Source: Ipomoea triloba (Eukaryota; Streptophyta; Magnoliopsida; Solanales; Convolvulaceae). Taken from it: a stretch of 64,000 nucleotides of DNA. Location: assembly GCF_003576645.1 (NCBI RefSeq), contig NC_044916.1, positions 17,534,524-17,598,523 of the forward strand, given 5' to 3'. The notes under the pieces are model-generated. The model made no database searches and was not told the DNA's origin. It worked only from the letters and a program-made list of their open reading frames with translations. Of the stretch, positions 59,925 through 64,000 are shown piece after piece. Positions within the stretch are counted from its first letter, which is position 1, and each line of letters starts with the position of its first letter. The translations under genes were made by a program, and so were the position numbers.

Positions 59925-60775
59925 TGTTGGCGCCGCTCTCTAGGGTTCCTTGTCTTCTCTCCAGGTTTTCTGCTTGCGCCGCTCTCATCCACAAGGCCGC
60001 CGCCTCCGCTTGCTTCGCGGAGGCGGCGACCGATTCTTCCATCCTCCTCCTCCCATTCACCGCCAGTAACTCCCTCCGCAACCATCTCCATCGCAGACGG
60101 TCCGCCTCTATCGCGTGGTCTCTTGATTTTCACCCCGCCCATCGGTTGCTCATCCATCTCCATCGCCACCGGTCACTTCTCCCTCCTTCCATCCACCTCC
60201 TTTTCACGCTGCTAATTTTGGTTTAATTTTGACTTGCAGCTTCTTTGTTTTCCCTGTTTCCGGTTGATTTCCCTTTTGCTATGTTTATGATTTTTAACTT
60301 TGCCAGCAGTGTATTTCCTTTTTCCATTTGCTTTGTTTACTAGAGTTTAAATCTGCTAGTAGTTTATGTTTATCTCTCGTTGTTTTGGTGAGCTTCTTTC
60401 TCTCGTTTTATTGGCGAGTTCCTTTTTCATAAAGTGTGAAACAATTTATTTGGTTATGTCGTATGTGAATCTCATCCTGGACACAGAAGATGACAATGTA
60501 GAAGAGACTCCTCTGAACTATGATGTGCAGTTCAACCCGATGGAGATATTGTCAATGAAAAGAAGAATGAAATTTGATACCCAGGTGATATACATCAACA
60601 TCAAAGAAGCTGTAAGTTCTTTCAACGATTACAGCATCAAATTTGTGAAACAGTCTGCAAAACAAGTTTTATGTAGCATTGCTAGAAAAGTTGTTTCAAT
60701 GTTTGGCTGTAGAGAATATTTAATTGTTTCATTGATCTTCATTGTACACGTTTCAACTTATTATGATTAATGAAT
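59925..60775 (+). other. possible gene or captured fragment, unrecognised
   Basis: A GC-rich, leader-like block (59925-60220) is followed by AT-rich DNA and a frame at 60366-60770. Its middle (LILDTEDDNVEETPLNYD, FNPMEILSMKRRMKF) looks coding. A possible donor, aagct|gtaagttc, lies at about 60612, after which the frame turns low-quality. I do not recognise the protein. The abrupt GC change beside a Helitron terminus would fit captured exon sequence. Weak evidence. Confidence 0.3.
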
Positions 60776-61120
60776 TAGCTTCGTACTTCAAAAATTAATC
60801 TTAATTTTTCTAGTGATAATTGTAAGTATTGGAAGATTTTTTTATTTTTATTTTTAGCAATGAAGAATAGAATAATTGAATGGGTGATATTTCACACAGA
60901 AGCCGTCATGTTTTTTTTTTTTTTTTTTTTTTAAAACTCATGATTCTTTAATCTATAATTTTCATGAATCAGTGATAATTTGATGAAGGTTGATTTTTTT
61001 TAAGCAAAACCTTAATACTAAAATTAAGCAATTTGGAAAAGTGTTGAATACAGTATGGGATAGAAGAATGTCTAAGTGATCAAACTGAGAATTTGTAACC
61101 CTTGCAAAAATGTGGGCTAA

Positions 61121-61491
61121 GAGCATCACCATCAGCAGTTATTCATGGGTTATTGGAATAGTAGTTGGTGACATGGTGGAGAGAGAGTAGAAGTGAGAGA
61201 AAGTTTAGGATCCTCTGCAAATGAGGTTCTTGGAACAGTAAAAAAAAAAAAAAGCAAAAGCCTCTTTGTGTGCTATGCGCGTTAACGCGCACAGTAGCGC
61301 CCAGCGGGCGCGTGCAGTGCATGCGCTCGCTGGGCGCATTAGGCGGGCCTAACAGACCTTTTATTTTATTTTATTTCTAAAATTATATTTGTTTTATTTT
61401 ATTTTTTCATCTCTTCCCATTTTCTCTTTCCTAATCACACTTACAAAAACTCCTCAAATGCCGCGAAATAACTCCACTACTAAGGATGCTC
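61121..61491. mobile_element. Tourist-like MITE with TAA duplication and GC-rich core
   Basis: Starts gagcatcacc and ends aggatgctc, inverted over the first seven bases, with TAA on both sides (61118-61120 and 61492-61494). The core (61270-61340) is an unusually GC-rich hairpin series (gcgcgttaacgcgc, cgcccagcgggcg, gcgctcgctgggcgc). Non-coding. Confidence 0.6.
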
Positions 61492-61555
61492 TAACACATT
61501 CGCTGAATTATGAATAAAATGGTGTTCCTAGTCAATCACCCCATGCATCTTTCTT

Positions 61556-63600
61556 AGCAATGATTCGCAACTATCCACGGGTGGCAATGACAATATATGC
61601 TTGTAACCCTTTCGAAGGGATTTGTTTCCCACCAATACTTATTCATAACCCTTTCCAATTTTTAGCAGAAAGTAAGAGTGAGGTGATAGAGACTCATGGT
61701 GAAAGTGTGGAGTGCTTGTGCTACACATTTCAAAAGAATTTCCTTACCAACTCTGGATAGCAGCTTCTTACCCCAACCCCCCACTCTCTGTCTCATGCGG
61801 GCCTCTATGAAAAAGAAGTCCACCTTTTTATTCTTACCTACACCAATCAGGAAAGGGTACTTACCAATATTTAGCACTTAGGATCCTAGGTGTTGCAGCT
61901 AAACATGATACATGATTTGGAGTAATTAACTAATTGGCTCGACATAGACTCATAGGTGTTGAGGTAATCCTTCATTTTACTGGCCTCTTCCTTTGTTTCT
62001 TTAAAGGACAACAAACTATCATCTGCAAAAAAGAGATGGGAAATACCAGGCGCACCTCTACTAACCCTGCATGTGATCTAGGAGCCATTTCTAACTACTT
62101 TGTTTATTAAGAGAGAGAAGCCCCCCCCCCCACCCGCACACAGGATGAAAAGATAGGGTGAGAGAGGGTCGCCTTGCCTTAAGCCTCGGGATGGAATAAT
62201 GGGGTTGGTGCGCACTCCATTTACCAGCACTCTATAAGAGATAGTAGTGACACATAACATGATGAGATCAATGAAACACATATCAAAACCCATGAGTATC
62301 ATGATATCATGAAAAAAGTTTCATTCCATTTTGTCATACGCATTGGCCATGTCAAATTTTAGGGCACACCAGCTAGTGGACTCATCCCTCTCACGGTTGA
62401 GGTAGTAAATAACCTCAGACGCGATCAAGACACTGTCAATGATTAGTCTGCCAGGAATGAACGCACTCTAGGTAAGTAGGTATCACCAGTTATGGTATTG
62501 ATGACCTTTTTAGTCTATTGGCAATCATTTTGGCGACTATTTTATAAATAATGTTACAGAGAGCAATAGGGCGCAAGTCGCTTACATGAGTAGGGGAATC
62601 AACTTTGGGAACCAGCACTACATATAGAGGCATCAATCATACCTAGGGAGAAGTTCCATGAGTGGATGCATTGAAGGATAAAAGCACTAATGTTGGGGCC
62701 TATTTCTGACCAGAAATATTGAAACCATCAAGGCTAGAGACTTATCTAGTGCCATAGAGAAAATAGCATTGTTGACTTCCTCAGGGGTATAAGACTTAGA
62801 GAGAAATGCATTGTCAGCTTCATAAACCATCAGAGTGCCACCACCAAACTCCTCTGTGTCGGGAACCCTTGTACTGGAAAATATGTTTTTTATAATAATT
62901 AGCAATCAACAAACTCAGGCTCTCACATTCTACCTACCGCCCGTCAGAGTCCATAAGCCTAGTGGTGGCGTTCCTACGCTTCCGGTTAGGGGCATGTAAG
63001 TGAAAAACTGTGTTTTAGTCACCTCTCGACTAAGCCTGTGTTGTTTTACTTGCTGAAGCCAAAAAGTATATAATTTTTCAAGAGAAAATCAGAGTTTGCA
63101 GTCAAGTTGGCAAATTGTAGCAAAAGAGACGGGGTCGCAGTACACAAACAGAGAACTGATAAGTTGTTGGAGGTCATCAATTCTCCTACTTAAGTGTTTA
63201 CCATAATTGCAACCCCACGAGCTAAGGTCCCGACTGCAAATATCAAGTCTTTTTGGCACTAACTGACCAACTGACGAAGCCCAAGAATTTGCCACAACTA
63301 ACTTACAACCTTCGTCTTTAAGCCAGGCATTACAAATATAAAACGACGTCTAAGCCTTCGCATACGGGGGCTTTCCATATCAATGAAGATGGCTGAGTGA
63401 TCACTCATAGCAATAACCATATTATAAACCATAGCGTGGGGATGGATGGTACTGCACATCACTCAACGTTCGCAACAACTCTATCCAAATGTTCCTCTAC
63501 CCGGGCTCCAGTACCTCGTCCACGTTGCCAGGTTAATTTCCTCCCTTTCATGCTCAAATCAAACGGTAAACAGTCCTAAAGAGCCCTACTAAATGCATCC
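61556..63600 (-). pseudogene. LINE (L1-type) ORF2 remnant
   Basis: Minus-strand fragments in the correct 5' to 3' order. The endonuclease end (FDLSMKGRKLTWQRGRGTG, then EEHLDRVVAN) is at about 63470-63560. A linker (DLQQLISSLF) is near 63160. Pre-RT sequence (LSKSYTPEEVNNAIFSMALD) is at about 62740-62810. The RT motif [20 protein letters not shown] then [10 protein letters not shown] lies at 62130-62230, and the RT thumb (RVGGWGKKLLSRVGKEILLK) is near 61720-61780. Stops, shifts and internal losses are frequent. The catalytic FADD segment is not readable in frame. A different LINE copy from 46388-48400. Confidence 0.85.
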
Positions 63601-63659
63601 AGCCACCAATCATGACAAATCAGAAGGGAACGAAGTAAGTACCAAGAGAGATATATGCG

Positions 63660-64000
63660 GTTACTGATAAGAGTATATTTGGTCATATTTTTACCCCATA
63701 TTTAAATCCATTTCTACCACTAAATATTAATATTATGTTCTTAATAATATTGAATTTCTTCATTGTGATAAATAATTATTATTTGACCAAAGATGATCAT
63801 GATTTGATAATTGAGCATAATATTAATATTTTGTAGTGGCATTTATAATCTTGTTTTGTATGTGTATATTTAATTGCACCAAGTAGGTGGAAGACATGAT
63901 TTGGTGGAATGATGTGATGAGTGGGAAGCAAAAGACAAATGAAAGAAGGCAAAAAGAGGCATAAAACATGGAGCCAAAAGCAAAAAGAGAAAGTGGAAGA
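63660..64000 (+). other. possible start of a Gypsy-type LTR
   Basis: tgataagagtatatttggtcatatttttac resembles the 5' start of plant Tat/Athila-like LTRs, and purine-rich sequence follows. It runs off the window, so no second LTR can be checked. Confidence 0.3.

Overview
This is plant nuclear DNA, almost certainly from a eudicot. It is AT-rich and intron-bearing, crowded with transposable elements, and holds only three ordinary host genes. The species cannot be named from the sequence. Gaps sit at 7534, 20727-20751, 26714-27210, 29831, 35139 and 54858. Several are flanked by exact inverted or direct copies of the same DNA, so parts of the layout are assembly artefacts.

Layout: 1-332 is unclassified GC-rich DNA. 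362-4546 is a decayed minus-strand Ty1/Copia element, and 4600-6300 holds a decayed Ty3/Gypsy gag. 7191-8883 is a giant CT/GA microsatellite inside a fold-back. 8884-14200 is AT-rich DNA with small repeats and MITE-like fold-backs. 14329-15213 is an intact intronless gene resembling syringolide-induced protein 14-1-1. 15966-17362 and 38228-40311 are two five-exon alpha-carbonic anhydrase genes on the minus strand, a tandem pair with identical intron phases, now separated by about 21 kb of mobile DNA.

The DNA between the two carbonic anhydrase genes is dominated by a Mutator-like (MULE) unit at about 19.5-35.1 kb. On the plus strand it carries a FAR1-related MULE transposase (three exons, about 798 residues). 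Convergently, on the minus strand, it carries a nine-exon gene joining a plant-mobile-domain-like N-terminus to a Ulp1/C48 SUMO-protease-like C-terminus whose catalytic Cys reads Ser. Between their 3' ends lies a two-exon fragment resembling the coiled coil of the histone H2B ubiquitin ligase HUB2/BRE1, with a one-base frameshift: a captured host-gene piece. The first introns of the two MULE genes contain the same roughly 250 bp sequence in inverted orientation.

The right third (40.4-64 kb) is a TE graveyard. It holds LINE remnants on both strands, Helitron-like termini with a hairpin and CTAG, an RPA-like OB-fold gene fragment, Tourist-like MITEs with TAA duplications, and a young Copia element at 53039-57559. 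That Copia has identical 135-bp LTRs, a 5-bp target duplication, a tRNA-Met primer site and a polypurine tract, but its coding region is broken by two stops and a frameshift.

No tRNA, rRNA or CRISPR array was recognised. The most interesting items are the composite MULE with its Ulp1-like gene and captured HUB2 fragment, the divergence of the carbonic anhydrase pair, and a set of four exact 42-bp tandem duplications confined to the transposase gene.
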